Positions 7,604 through 15,876 are shown, counted from the first letter of the stretch. The stretch is 35,695 bases of DNA from Deltaproteobacteria bacterium (GCA_005879405.1 VBKW01000089.1:1-35695); one strand, 5' to 3'. A program made the numbers and translations. Notes: generated by a model not told the origin, from the sequence alone.

Positions 7604-8844
7604 GGCTGCGCCAAGAGAAGCGCCGTGCAAGCGCCGCCGCGGGCGGTGCCGGAGACGAGCGCGGCACGCACCCGTGCCGGTGGCGGCGCGTCGGTCGTCG
7701 CGAGACGCAGCGCGCACGCCGGATCGGGGCGGCGGAGCATCGCGAGCGGAGGCACCGCGCGATCGCGCAGGGCGAGCGCCGCGGCCGCGACGCTGAACGC
7801 CCCGGCGCCGCCGAACTCGCCGATGGCGCCTTTCACCGACGTGACGAGCGCGCCAGGCGCGCGCTCGCCGAGAAGTGCCGCCAGATGCGTCGCCTCGAAC
7901 GCGTCGAGATCGCGCGTCGAGTTGGCGCACGAGACGATGACGTCGATCGCGTCCGCCGCGCGCAGGCGGCGCAGCTCGTCCGCGATCGCGGGGACGGCCG
8001 CCGGCCGCGGCCAGAGGTGCGTCGGCGCGGCGACGCTCCGCATCGCGTGGCCGACGAGCTCGGCGTACGGCGTCGCGCCGCGCGCGCGCGCGTGCTCGGC
8101 ACGCTCGAGGAGCAGCATCGCGACGCCTTCGCCCATCACCATGCCGTTGCGGTCGCGGTCGAACGGGCTCGACCATTCCCGTCCGCTCGCGCCGCCGCCG
8201 CGGCGGCGACGGCCGGGTGACAGAACGCCGAGGTCCTTGTTGACGTGGAAGAGGACGGGCGAGAGCTCGTCGCCGCCGCCCGCGAGCACGACGTCGGCGT
8301 GGCCGCACACGATCGTGTCGTACGCGACGGCGAGCGCCGCTTCGCCGGAGATCTCGTTGCGGCACACGGTCGAGTTCGGGCCGCGCAGCCCGAGCTCGAT
8401 CGCGACGTAGCCCGCCGCGGCGTTGAGGACGAGATTCGGGAAGATCATCGGGTTCGCGAGCGCCGGCCCCTTGGCGATCAGGCCGCCGAGGAAGGTCTCG
8501 GTCTCGAGGAGATTCCCGTACGCGCAGCCGATCACGACGCCGATCGCGTCCGCCTCGGTCGCGCTCGGCGCCAGCGCGCCGTCGTCGAGCGCCATGCGAC
8601 ACGCGCTCACCGCCATTTGCGAGAAGCGATCCATCCGTCGCAGCGACGTCGGCTTGATGTGGTCCTTCGGCTGCCAATCGCGCACGCGCGCCGCCGTTCC
8701 GGGCGGCGTCGGTCCAGGGTCGAACCAGTCGATCGGCACGAAGCCGTGCTCGCCCGCGCGTACGCGGTGCCAGAAGCGCGGCAGCGGCCCGAGCGGGCTC
8801 ACCATGCCGATCCCGGTCACCACGACGCGCGCGAGCTCACGCAT
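7600..8844 (-). CDS. Ketosynthase-like chain-length factor without catalytic triad (ApeC-like)
   Basis: This 414-residue thiolase-fold protein is related to FabF but has lost catalysis. Aligning GPNSTVCRNE (from G155) with the FabF active-site loop puts E164 where the nucleophilic cysteine should be; C161 is three residues too early. The HGTxT histidine region reads CANST (306-310), and the second histidine is E343 in VKGAIGEF, although K338 remains. These changes are those of a chain-length factor that pairs with an active ketosynthase, as in type II polyketide and aryl polyene systems. It overlaps the ketosynthase gene by 8 bp (ATGCGTGA), so the two are probably made in equal amounts as a heterodimer. 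ApeC is the nearest named equivalent by position and logic; orthology is not proven. Confidence 0.85.
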   Translation of the reverse strand: MRELARVVVTGIGMVSPLGPLPRFWHRVRAGEHGFVPIDWFDPGPTPPGTAARVRDWQPKDHIKPTSLRRMDRFSQMAVSACRMALDDGALAPSATEADAIGVVIGCAYGNLLETETFLGGLIAKGPALANPMIFPNLVLNAAAGYVAIELGLRGPNSTVCRNEISGEAALAVAYDTIVCGHADVVLAGGGDELSPVLFHVNKDLGVLSPGRRRRGGGASGREWSSPFDRDRNGMVMGEGVAMLLLERAEHARARGATPYAELVGHAMRSVAAPTHLWPRPAAVPAIADELRRLRAADAIDVIVSCANSTRDLDAFEATHLAALLGERAPGALVTSVKGAIGEFGGAGAFSVAAAALALRDRAVPPLAMLRRPDPACALRLATTDAPPPARVRAALVSGTARGGACTALLLAQP

Positions 8845-10054
8845 GGCCGAGCACCACCGAGGTGTTGTTGCCGCCGAACCCGTACGAGTTGGAGAGCGCG
8901 TAGCGCAGCGTCGCGTCGCGGCTCCCGCCGGGCACGAGATCGAGCGCCCATTCCGACTCCGGCTCCTCCAGGTTGACGGTCGGCGGCACGAAGCCGTCGC
9001 GCAGCGCGAGAATCGTCGCCAGCGCTTCGATCGCCCCCGCGGCGCCGAGCGTGTGGCCGACGGCGCCTTTCGTCGAGCTCACCGCGAGGTGCGGCGCCTC
9101 GCCGAACACGATGCCGATCGCCGCCGCCTCGACCGCGTCGTTCAGCGGCGTGCCGGTGCCGTGGGCGTTGATGTAGTCGATGTCCGCGGGCTGGAGACCG
9201 GCGTTCGCGAGCGCGCGCGTCATGGCGAGGATCGCCCCCGTGCCTTGCGGATGCGGCGCCGTCAGATGATGCGCGTCGGCGCTGTTGCCCCAGCCGACGA
9301 GCGCGGCATGCGCGCGCGCGCCGCGGCGCGCGGCGTGAGTTGCGGACTCGACGACGAGAATCGCCGCGCCTTCACCGAGGGAGAGACCGGCGCGCCGGCG
9401 ATCGAACGGCCGGCACGGCTCGAGCGAGAGCGCGTGCAGCGCGTTGAACCCCGCGAACGTCATGCGGCAGAGAGACTCCGTGCCGCCGGTCACGACGGCG
9501 TCGACGCGTCCGAGGCGGAGCCAATCGAGCGCCGTCCCGAGCGCGTTGCCGCTGGACGAGCACGCGGTGCTGAGCGCGAGTCGCGGGCCGCGCAGGTCGA
9601 ACACGTCCGCGACGACGTCGGCGCTGACCGAGATCGGGGCGCCGATGATCGGATCGGCGCCGTAGCGCGCGCTCCGCCCCTCGATACGCGCGCGTAGACA
9701 CTCCTCGGCGCGCAGCATCCCGCCGGTCGTGCCGCCGAGGACGACGCCGATGCGGTCCGGGGCGACCGCGTCCGTGATGCCGCTCTCCGCGAGCGCCTCC
9801 GCCGTTGCGCGCAGCGCGAACACGTCGGATCGCGACGAGCGTCGCCGCAGCGCGCGCGGGAGCGTCGCAGGCGCGTCGTCGTCGTGTACCTGGGCCGCGA
9901 TGCGGGCGCGATACCCTTTGGTGTCGAAGAGCGTCACCGGTCCGATCGCCGACGTGCCCGCGCGCAGCGCGGCCGCGAACTCGGCGACCGAGCTCCCGAG
10001 CGCGTTCACCGTCCCCAGGCCGGTGACGACCACCTGCGGGGCGCTAGCCTGCAT
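8837..10054 (-). CDS. 3-oxoacyl-ACP synthase, FabF-like (ApeO-type ketosynthase)
   Basis: This 405-residue condensing enzyme elongates an ACP-bound acyl or aryl chain with malonyl-ACP units. The whole triad is present: C165 in STACSSSG, H298 in HGTGTPLND and H334 in VGHTLGAAG, with K329 in SSTKG. The length is normal for FabF. The ATG start is preceded by GGTGAG two bases upstream, and there is a 55-bp gap after the ACP gene. The next gene is its catalytically dead paralogue, so the pair probably forms a KS-CLF heterodimer that sets chain length. It stands in an operon with ACP, reductase and dehydratase rather than with housekeeping fab genes, so a specialised-product role is more likely than primary fatty acid synthesis. 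Confidence 0.92.
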   Translation of the reverse strand: MQASAPQVVVTGLGTVNALGSSVAEFAAALRAGTSAIGPVTLFDTKGYRARIAAQVHDDDAPATLPRALRRRSSRSDVFALRATAEALAESGITDAVAPDRIGVVLGGTTGGMLRAEECLRARIEGRSARYGADPIIGAPISVSADVVADVFDLRGPRLALSTACSSSGNALGTALDWLRLGRVDAVVTGGTESLCRMTFAGFNALHALSLEPCRPFDRRRAGLSLGEGAAILVVESATHAARRGARAHAALVGWGNSADAHHLTAPHPQGTGAILAMTRALANAGLQPADIDYINAHGTGTPLNDAVEAAAIGIVFGEAPHLAVSSTKGAVGHTLGAAGAIEALATILALRDGFVPPTVNLEEPESEWALDLVPGGSRDATLRYALSNSYGFGGNNTSVVLGHA

Positions 10055-10109
10055 CTCTCACCAACGCGTCTGCCGCGAGCGCGGCGCGCCCGCCCCGAGG
10101 GATCCAGGC

Positions 10110-10385
10110 TCAGGCGCCACGGCTCTGCTCGGCCGCGATGAAATCGGCGAGCGCATTGATCGACGCGAACGCTTTCTTCCCGACCTCCTCGTCGGGGATG
10201 GCGATGCCGAAATGTTCCTCGATCAGCACGACCAGCTCGAGGGCGTCGATCGAGTCGAGGCCGAGACCGTCGACGAAGATCGGCTGGTCGTCGGCGATGC
10301 CGGCCGGGGCGACGTCTTGCAAACGCAGACCCGTGATCAAGAGCTCTTTCAGCCGGCGCTTCAGATCGTCGGAGTTTGTCGTCAT
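10110..10385 (-). CDS. Acyl carrier protein
   Basis: This 91-residue acyl carrier protein carries the growing chain as a thioester on phosphopantetheine. The attachment serine is S45 in GLDSIDALEL, and acidic helix II (LVVLIEEHFGIAIPDEE) follows as in the family. The ATG overlaps the stop of the reductase gene (ATGA), showing tight coupling. It is the only ACP visible in the cluster, so it probably accepts both the starter from the ligase and the elongation intermediates. Aryl polyene clusters commonly carry two ACPs, so a second could lie beyond the window start. Confidence 0.93.
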   Translation of the reverse strand: MTTNSDDLKRRLKELLITGLRLQDVAPAGIADDQPIFVDGLGLDSIDALELVVLIEEHFGIAIPDEEVGKKAFASINALADFIAAEQSRGA

Positions 10386-11123
10386 CCCATGACCAGCCCG
10401 CCGTCGACGGCGAGCATCGCTCCAGTAATATAGGACGCGGCCGGCGAGGTGAGAAACAGGACGGCGGCGGCGATCTCGTCGGGGCGCCCGGTGCGGCCGA
10501 GCGGAATCTGCGCGGCCATCTCCTCGCGCACGTGCGTCGGCACCGCGTCGAGCATCGGCGTCTCGACGATCCCCGGGCAGACGGCGTTCACCGTGATCCC
10601 GAAGCGCGCCACCTCACGCGCGAGCGAGCGCGTCATGCTGAGAAGACCGCCCTTCGACGCCGCGTAGTTCGCCGCGCCGGTTTTGCCGACGAGCCCCGCC
10701 GGTGAGATGACGTTGACGATCCGGCCCCAGCGCTGCGCGATCATCGGCCTGAGCGCGCGCCGCACGCAGAGAAACGGCCCCGTGAGATTCGTCGCCAGCA
10801 CCTCGTCCCAGGCCTCGTCGGAGAGCATCATCAAGTGCGCGTCCCTTCAGCTCGCCGAAGAGCGCCGCCACCGCTTGCGCGTCGCGCACGTCGGATCGCC
10901 GCACCACGTGCTCGCCGCCGACCTGCGCCAGCGCCGCCGCCGCCGATTCCGCATCGCTCTCCCGCGCAGCCCACGTGACGGTGACCGCCGCGCCCGCCCG
11001 CGCGAACGCCAGCGCGATCGCACGTCCGATCCCGCGCGTACCGCCGGTCACGAGCGCCCGCCGCCCCGCCAGCGCTCGCGTCGAGAAGACGCTCGCGATC
11101 GCGTCCTCAGCCGGCGGTGTCAC
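10382..11123 (-). pseudogene. 3-oxoacyl-ACP reductase (FabG-like SDR) broken by internal deletion and frameshift
   Basis: Two frames together encode one short-chain dehydrogenase that reduces 3-oxoacyl-ACP. The first frame (11123 to about 10846) carries the NADPH motif TGGTRGIG and ends in ALFGELKG. The second frame (about 10846 to 10382) resumes at RDAHLMMLSDEAWDEV and contains NYAASKGG with the catalytic Tyr and Lys. Compared with FabG, about a dozen residues are missing at the join, including the NNAG motif that holds the cofactor and catalytic Asn, so a small deletion changed the frame. It may be a genuine inactivating mutation, a programmed event (unlikely, as residues are absent) or an assembly error. 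The proposed GTG start has GGGAG just upstream; GTG at 11138 is an alternative. Because the operon is otherwise intact, an assembly or culture artefact is quite possible. Confidence 0.82.
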
Positions 11124-11258
11124 GGTCTCCCGCGTCACGCGCACCCGATCCGCGCCCCGCGAGCGCGACGCCCGCGGCGGCGAGGCGCTGCGACCGAGAC
11201 GTCGACGCGATATGCGAGACTGTGCGGAATCGTGCTCATGTCGCCGGGTGAGACTCCT

Positions 11259-11287
11259 CGTAAACAATGCGATGCCGATGGAGTCAA
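11259..11287 (-). promoter_or_regulatory. Possible sigma70-type promoter for the reductase-ACP-ketosynthase run
   Basis: On the minus strand TTGACT (11287-11282) is followed after exactly 17 bases by TTTACG (11264-11259). The -35 box matches consensus at five of six positions and the -10 at three. It lies about 135 bp before the reductase start in the 263-bp gap after the ligase gene, the longest gap inside the cluster, so a second transcript starting here is plausible. A 9-bp inverted pair GATCACGCG (11300-11308) and CGCGTGATC (11350-11358) lies just upstream and could be an operator or weak terminator. Confidence 0.35.
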
Positions 11288-11386
11288 ACCGCGTCACACG
11301 ATCACGCGAGGTCGCGCGGCCAATGCCGGAGGACGAGCTACGGCGAGGCCGCGTGATCTGGGATTGCCACGTGCAGGCGCCTCGAA

Positions 11387-12832
11387 TCACGCGTCCTCGA
11401 GCAGCTCCCCGATGAGGATTTTACCGAGCGGCGACCGTGGAAGCGCATCGCGGAACGTGATCACCCGCGGGATCTTGTACGATGCGATCAGCCTCCCGCA
11501 ATGGACGCGCAGATCCTCCGCCGTGCACGACACGCGCGGGACCACGGCTGCCGCGACGACCTGATCGCCGTGCGGTGTCGGAGTCCCGAACACCGCGACG
11601 TCGGCAACCGCGGGATGACCCCGCAGCACCGCCTCGACCTCCGCCGGGTTCACCTTGTTGCCCGCGCTATTGATGAAGAGGCTCGTACGCCCGGTGATCA
11701 CGAGATCGCCGCGCTCGCTCCAGTGGCCTTCGTCGCGGGTGCGCAGCGGCTGCGCGGGGCCGCCCATCGCCGAGTCACTGCGGACGATGATCTCGCCGGT
11801 CGCGCCGGGCGCGACCTCGGCGCCGTTCGCGTCCTCGATCGTGACCCGCACGGTTCCGACCGGGCGGCCCACGCTCGTCGGGTCGAGCTCCGTGAGCGGC
11901 GCGGTGTTGAGCGCGACGTCGCCGGCCTCGGTCAAGCCGTAGAGCTGCCGGATCGGAATGCCGAAGCGCGTGAGGAAGGCGTCGTAGACGTCGCGCGTCA
12001 GCGGCGCGCCGGCGCTGATGCAGAGCCGAACAGCGTCGAGTGACCAGCGTCGGCTGCGGTCCGTCGTGACGAGCATGCGCGCCATGAACGGCACCGTCGG
12101 GAAGACGGTCACCGCGCCCGCGGTGAGGAGATCGAGGGTCGGCCGGCGCAGGAACCGCGGTCGCAAGACGAGCCGTGCCCCCGTCCGCAGGCTCGTGAGG
12201 AGCGCGTTGCCGAGCCCGTAGGAGTGCGAGAGCGGGATCACGCCGAGGATCGCGTCGGCGCGGCCGATGTCGGTCGCCGCGGCGATGTTCTCCGCCTCCC
12301 ACCAGAGATTCTCGTGCGTGCGGACGACGGGCTGCGGGCGGCCAGTCGTGCCCGAGGAGTACGCGACGAACGCCGGGTCGTTCGCGATCGGCGGGCGCGG
12401 CGGGCGATGCGCGCCGCGGAGCGCCCGTGCGACGCGCAACCCGCCGGGCTCGACCGCCAGCGCGGCGAGCCCGGGCGGCGCGACGTCGGCGCTCTGCGCG
12501 GCGCCGACGAGCGCGCATGCCGCCGCTTCGGCGAGCGCGCGGCGAACCTCGGCCGCCGGTGCGACCGGCGCGAGCACCTGCGCCTGCGCGCCGCACGCCA
12601 GCACGCCGAGAAACGCCTCGACGAAGCCGACCGAGTTCGTGAGCCAGAGCGCGACGCGGTCGCCACCACCGATGCCCGCGGTCGCGAGCACGGCGGCGGC
12701 GCGGGTGACGCGCGTCGCGAGCTCGGAGGCGGTGAGCGCGACGTGCTCGTCTTCCACCAGCGGATGGCCGCGATCGCGTGCGGCGGCCGCGGCGAGCAGC
12801 GCCGTCACGGTGCGGTCGGGAGATCGGGCCAT
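11387..12832 (-). CDS. AMP-dependent acyl/aryl ligase (class I adenylate-forming enzyme)
   Basis: This 481-residue adenylating enzyme activates a carboxylic acid as acyl-AMP and transfers it to CoA or an ACP. The ATP-binding loop YSSGTTGRPQ lies at 158-167, with Q in place of the usual K of the GxPK motif. The adenine motif YGLTEAG, the SERGDLV motif of the hinge region and the C-terminal catalytic lysine K471 in PRSPLGKI are all present. In aryl polyene clusters the equivalent ligase (ApeH; XanA2 in xanthomonadin) loads 4-hydroxycinnamate- or hydroxybenzoate-type starters, so aryl priming is the likely role here. A fatty acid starter cannot be excluded. It is the first gene of the cluster and diverges from a response regulator gene, with 151 bp between the starts. 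Confidence 0.88.
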   Translation of the reverse strand: MARSPDRTVTALLAAAAARDRGHPLVEDEHVALTASELATRVTRAAAVLATAGIGGGDRVALWLTNSVGFVEAFLGVLACGAQAQVLAPVAPAAEVRRALAEAAACALVGAAQSADVAPPGLAALAVEPGGLRVARALRGAHRPPRPPIANDPAFVAYSSGTTGRPQPVVRTHENLWWEAENIAAATDIGRADAILGVIPLSHSYGLGNALLTSLRTGARLVLRPRFLRRPTLDLLTAGAVTVFPTVPFMARMLVTTDRSRRWSLDAVRLCISAGAPLTRDVYDAFLTRFGIPIRQLYGLTEAGDVALNTAPLTELDPTSVGRPVGTVRVTIEDANGAEVAPGATGEIIVRSDSAMGGPAQPLRTRDEGHWSERGDLVITGRTSLFINSAGNKVNPAEVEAVLRGHPAVADVAVFGTPTPHGDQVVAAAVVPRVSCTAEDLRVHCGRLIASYKIPRVITFRDALPRSPLGKILIGELLEDA

Positions 12833-12983
12833 CAGTCGACGTGCGTGTTACCACAGCGTCTCCGCGTTGCCGAGGCGCGCGCGTCCGTGTGAGCGATGTC
12901 GCCGCGTCGAAACGGCTGGCGCGGGGTCGCCGAGTGGTCTACAAAGAACTGCCCCCCTTCATCGATGTGGTGGTGAGATGACG

Positions 12984-13442
12984 ATGGCGAAAACGAATGC
13001 TTCGCACCAGAAGGCCCGGGCACCCGAAGAACGTCCGACGATTCGACTGCTGCTGGTCGACGACCATCCGCTCGTTCGCGAGGGGCTGAAGCGCGTGCTC
13101 AGCTCGATGGTCGGAGTATTCGTCGTCGGCGAGGCGTCGACGGGTGAGGACGCGATCGCGCGCGTCCGCGACCTCGAGCCCGACATCGTCATGATGGATC
13201 TGTCGCTGCCGAAGATGAGCGGCATCGAGGCGACGCGCATCATCCGCAAGGATTTCCCGCAGACGCGCGTGCTCGCGCTCACGATGCACATGGAGGAGGT
13301 CTACGTCCGCGGCGCGCTCGAGGCGGGCGCGAGCGGCTACCTCGTGAAAGACGCGCGTCCGAACGAGCTCGTGCGGGCGATCGAAACGGTCCAGAGCGGC
13401 GAGCCCTACGTGATGACGGGTGCGGCGCCGAAACTTCGCTGA
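12984..13442 (+). CDS. Receiver-only response regulator (NarL/FixJ-type without DNA-binding domain)
   Basis: This 152-residue protein contains one complete receiver domain after a 20-residue charged leader. The acidic pair D26-D27, phospho-acceptor D72 in MMDLSLPKMSG, the switch Thr in LALTMHM and K122 in YLVKDA are all present. It ends shortly after the receiver at MTGAAPKLR, where NarL-type regulators would enter the linker to the LuxR HTH, so the output domain is missing. I prefer ATG at 12984 because GGTGAG lies six bases before it; ATG at 12978 has no spacing. It is closely similar to the receiver of the LuxR-type regulator at 28390-29037. It may act by protein contact, as a phosphate sink, or be a truncated remnant. 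A 35-bp gap separates it from the diiron protein gene. Confidence 0.85.
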   Translation: MAKTNASHQKARAPEERPTIRLLLVDDHPLVREGLKRVLSSMVGVFVVGEASTGEDAIARVRDLEPDIVMMDLSLPKMSGIEATRIIRKDFPQTRVLALTMHMEEVYVRGALEAGASGYLVKDARPNELVRAIETVQSGEPYVMTGAAPKLR

Positions 13443-13477
13443 TTCCCGGCAGCGGATCCGACTGATACCGTCGGGGC

Positions 13478-14290
13478 ATGGCCGATCACGCCACGGACCG
13501 TCGCACCGCGATCGCCGAGGTCGCGCCCGGCATTCATCGCTTGAGCTCGTATCACGAGCCCTGGCGAAGCTCGATCAACGGGTACCTGCTGACCGGCACG
13601 GAGCCGACGTTGATCTCGACCGGTATGCGCAGCCACTTCGACGACACGTGGAACGCGATCGCGCGCGTGCTCGATCCGAGCACGCTGCGCTGGATCGTAA
13701 TCCTGCACTTCGAGGCCGACGAGTGCGGTGCGCTGAACGAGTTCCTCGCGCGCGCGCCGCATGCGGAGACGCTCGCCTCGATGCGTGCCGCGATGGCCTC
13801 GCTCGCGGATTTCGCCGTCCGCCCCGTTCGCGGCGTCGGCGACGGTGAGGCGATCGCCGCGGGCGAGCGCACGCTGCGCGTCATCGATGCTCCGTACGTG
13901 CACGCATGGGACGGCATCATGCTCGTCGAGGAGCGCACGCAGATCGCGTTCACCGGCGATCTCTTTCTGCAGCCGGGACACCTCGACGCGATCATCCGCG
14001 ACGATCGCTCGTCGCTCTCGGTGCAGCTCTACCGCACGTTCTACGGTACGCCGCCGGAGGTGCCGCTGCAGCGCGTGCTCGACCGCGTCGAGGCGAGCGC
14101 GCCGACGTTGCTCGCCCCGGGTCACGGGTCGGTGCTGGCGGGAAACCTGGCGCCGTACTACCGCGCGTATCGGCAGTCGGTGAGCGCGCTCGCGGCTCTG
14201 CGCCCGCTCGCCGAGGGAACGCGGCCGCGGCGGAGCGTCGACGACGACGCTTCGCCGCGGGCCCCATCGCTCAACCGCGAGCGGGACTGA
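13478..14290 (+). CDS. Metallo-beta-lactamase-fold diiron protein, flavodiiron/ODP-like
   Basis: This 270-residue protein has the metallo-beta-lactamase fold, but its metal motif is HFEADE (H77, E79, D81) instead of HxHxDH. H142 in VHAWDG, D161 in TGDLF and H216 in APGHGS complete the set. The spacing closely matches the ligands of flavodiiron proteins (H, E, D, H, D, H), which bind two irons and reduce O2 or NO. There is no C-terminal flavodoxin domain, so it resembles stand-alone ODP-type oxygen-binding diiron proteins, some of which serve as sensors. It follows a receiver-only regulator by 35 bp, which hints at a signalling role. Its last 20 bp overlap the 3' end of the convergent HtrA gene. 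Oxygen or iron sensing is inference. Confidence 0.85.
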   Translation: MADHATDRRTAIAEVAPGIHRLSSYHEPWRSSINGYLLTGTEPTLISTGMRSHFDDTWNAIARVLDPSTLRWIVILHFEADECGALNEFLARAPHAETLASMRAAMASLADFAVRPVRGVGDGEAIAAGERTLRVIDAPYVHAWDGIMLVEERTQIAFTGDLFLQPGHLDAIIRDDRSSLSVQLYRTFYGTPPEVPLQRVLDRVEASAPTLLAPGHGSVLAGNLAPYYRAYRQSVSALAALRPLAEGTRPRRSVDDDASPRAPSLNRERD

Positions 14291-15767
14291 TCGTCACGAA
14301 CACCGTGCTCGAGCCGCGCCGTACGAGCAGGAGGATCGGCGGCTGGGCTGCGGAGAGCGCACGCACCGCCGCGCTCGCGTTCGCGACGTCTTTGCGGTCG
14401 ACCTGCACGATCACGTCGCCGGGTCGCAAGGCGGCGTCGTCGGCGGGACTCCCCGACGCGACGCCGGTGACGAGCGCGCCCGTGATCTCGCGACCGTAGC
14501 CGAGCTGGCGGCGCGCCGCATCGGTCAAGTTGTCGAGCGCGAGGCCGAGGTCGTTGACCGTCTGCCCACGGCCCTGCCGCTCGCCGCCGGGCTCGCCACC
14601 GAGCTCCTCGTCCGACTCCTCCTCGCCGGCCGTGGCGCGATCTTCCGGGAGCTGCCCGATGCGGACGCTCAGATCGCGCTCCTTGCCGTCGCGATTGATG
14701 CGCAGCTGCACCTCGGTGCCGGGCTTCATCATCGCGATCTCGCGACTGAGCGCGCCGGGCTCGACCACCGCCTTGCCGTTCAGCGCGATCACCACGTCGC
14801 CGCGTTTCAAGCCCGCCTTCTCCGCCGGGCTGTCGCGCTGCACGTCGGCGACGAGAGCGCCTTCGAGATCGCCGAGGCCGAGCGCCTGCCGCAGATCGCG
14901 CCCCAGCGGCTGAATGCCGACGCCGAGCCACCCGCGCACCACCTTACCGGTCGTGCGCAGCTGATCGACGACCTGCCGTGCGAGGTTGATCGGGGTCGCG
15001 AAGCCGATGCCGATGTTGCCGCCGCTCTGGCTGAAGATCGCCGTCGCGATGCCGATGACCTTGCCGTGCTGATCGAACAGCGGTCCGCCGGAGTTGCCGG
15101 GATTGATCGACGCGTCGGTCTGGATGAAGTCGTCGTACGGGCCAGCGCCGATCACCCGGTCGCGCGCCGAGACGATACCGGCGGTGACGGTATGCTCGAG
15201 ACCGAAGGGATTGCCGACCGCGATCACCCAGTCGCCGACTTGCAGCTTCGACGAGTCGCCGAGCGGCACGGTCGGCAGCCGCCCTTCGGGCTTGATCTTC
15301 AGCACCGCGACGTCGGTCTTCGTGTCCTCGCCGACGAGCTTCGCCTTGTACGCCTTGCCGTTCGAGAACTGCACGTCGATGTCGTCGGCGCCGTTCACCA
15401 CGTGGCGATTGGTGACGATGTACCCCGCGTTGTCGATGACGAACCCCGAGCCGAGGCTGCGCTGCTTCTGCGGCCCGCGTCGCCCGCCGAAGCGCTGCCA
15501 GAAATCCTCGCCGAAGAACTGCTCGAACGGGTCCTGTCCGCGCGGAAACGGCCGGCGCGGACCGGCGGTGATCGTCTTGCTGGTATTGATGTTCACGACC
15601 GCCGGCATCACCTGCTGCGCCAGGCTGGCGAACGACGGCATCTCGACTTCCATTTGGGACTCGAGCCGTGCCGGAATCGTGACGGCAAAGATCAATGCGC
15701 CGATGGCGCCGCCGGCGATGCTCAGCACCGCCAGCTGCCAGGGGCGCACGCGAACTTCTCGGTTCAT
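14271..15767 (-). CDS. Do/DegP-like periplasmic serine protease
   Basis: This 498-residue HtrA-family protease degrades or refolds damaged envelope proteins. A hydrophobic N-terminal segment (about 10-30) acts as signal or anchor and has no obvious cleavage site. The trypsin-like domain has the triad H122 (TNRHVV), D152 (TDVAVL) and S226 (NPGNSGGP). PDZ domains follow at about 276-372 and 402-495, separated by an acidic, Gly-rich linker of some 30 residues. The ATG is supported by a strong AGGAGGA ribosome site seven bases upstream. The gene stands alone, and its 3' end overlaps the diiron-protein gene by 20 bp. Family members are usually stress-induced; no clear sigma-E or CpxR site was recognised in its 140-bp upstream gap. 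Confidence 0.95.
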   Translation of the reverse strand: MNREVRVRPWQLAVLSIAGGAIGALIFAVTIPARLESQMEVEMPSFASLAQQVMPAVVNINTSKTITAGPRRPFPRGQDPFEQFFGEDFWQRFGGRRGPQKQRSLGSGFVIDNAGYIVTNRHVVNGADDIDVQFSNGKAYKAKLVGEDTKTDVAVLKIKPEGRLPTVPLGDSSKLQVGDWVIAVGNPFGLEHTVTAGIVSARDRVIGAGPYDDFIQTDASINPGNSGGPLFDQHGKVIGIATAIFSQSGGNIGIGFATPINLARQVVDQLRTTGKVVRGWLGVGIQPLGRDLRQALGLGDLEGALVADVQRDSPAEKAGLKRGDVVIALNGKAVVEPGALSREIAMMKPGTEVQLRINRDGKERDLSVRIGQLPEDRATAGEEESDEELGGEPGGERQGRGQTVNDLGLALDNLTDAARRQLGYGREITGALVTGVASGSPADDAALRPGDVIVQVDRKDVANASAAVRALSAAQPPILLLVRRGSSTVFVTISPARG

Positions 15768-15876
15768 AGATTGCTCCTCCTAGTGAATGACCGACGACGG
15801 GTCGTTCAGCGCGCCATTCTGACGCAGGCGCCCGGGAAGGCAATCAGGGACCGACGGCCGCAGCGAAAAGGCGATA

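Noticed and set aside
10382-10834. Second half of the reductase as an independent short gene starting at TTG 10834
   Set aside because: It would lack the cofactor-binding half of the SDR fold, and the other half lies directly upstream in another frame. One broken gene explains both.
11135-11239. 34-codon minus-strand ORF (MSTIPHSL...) in the gap before the reductase
   Set aside because: It ends in a GTGA overlap with a possible reductase start, which is suggestive, but the ribosome site is about 15 bases away and the sequence is Arg-rich and featureless. A leader peptide cannot be supported.
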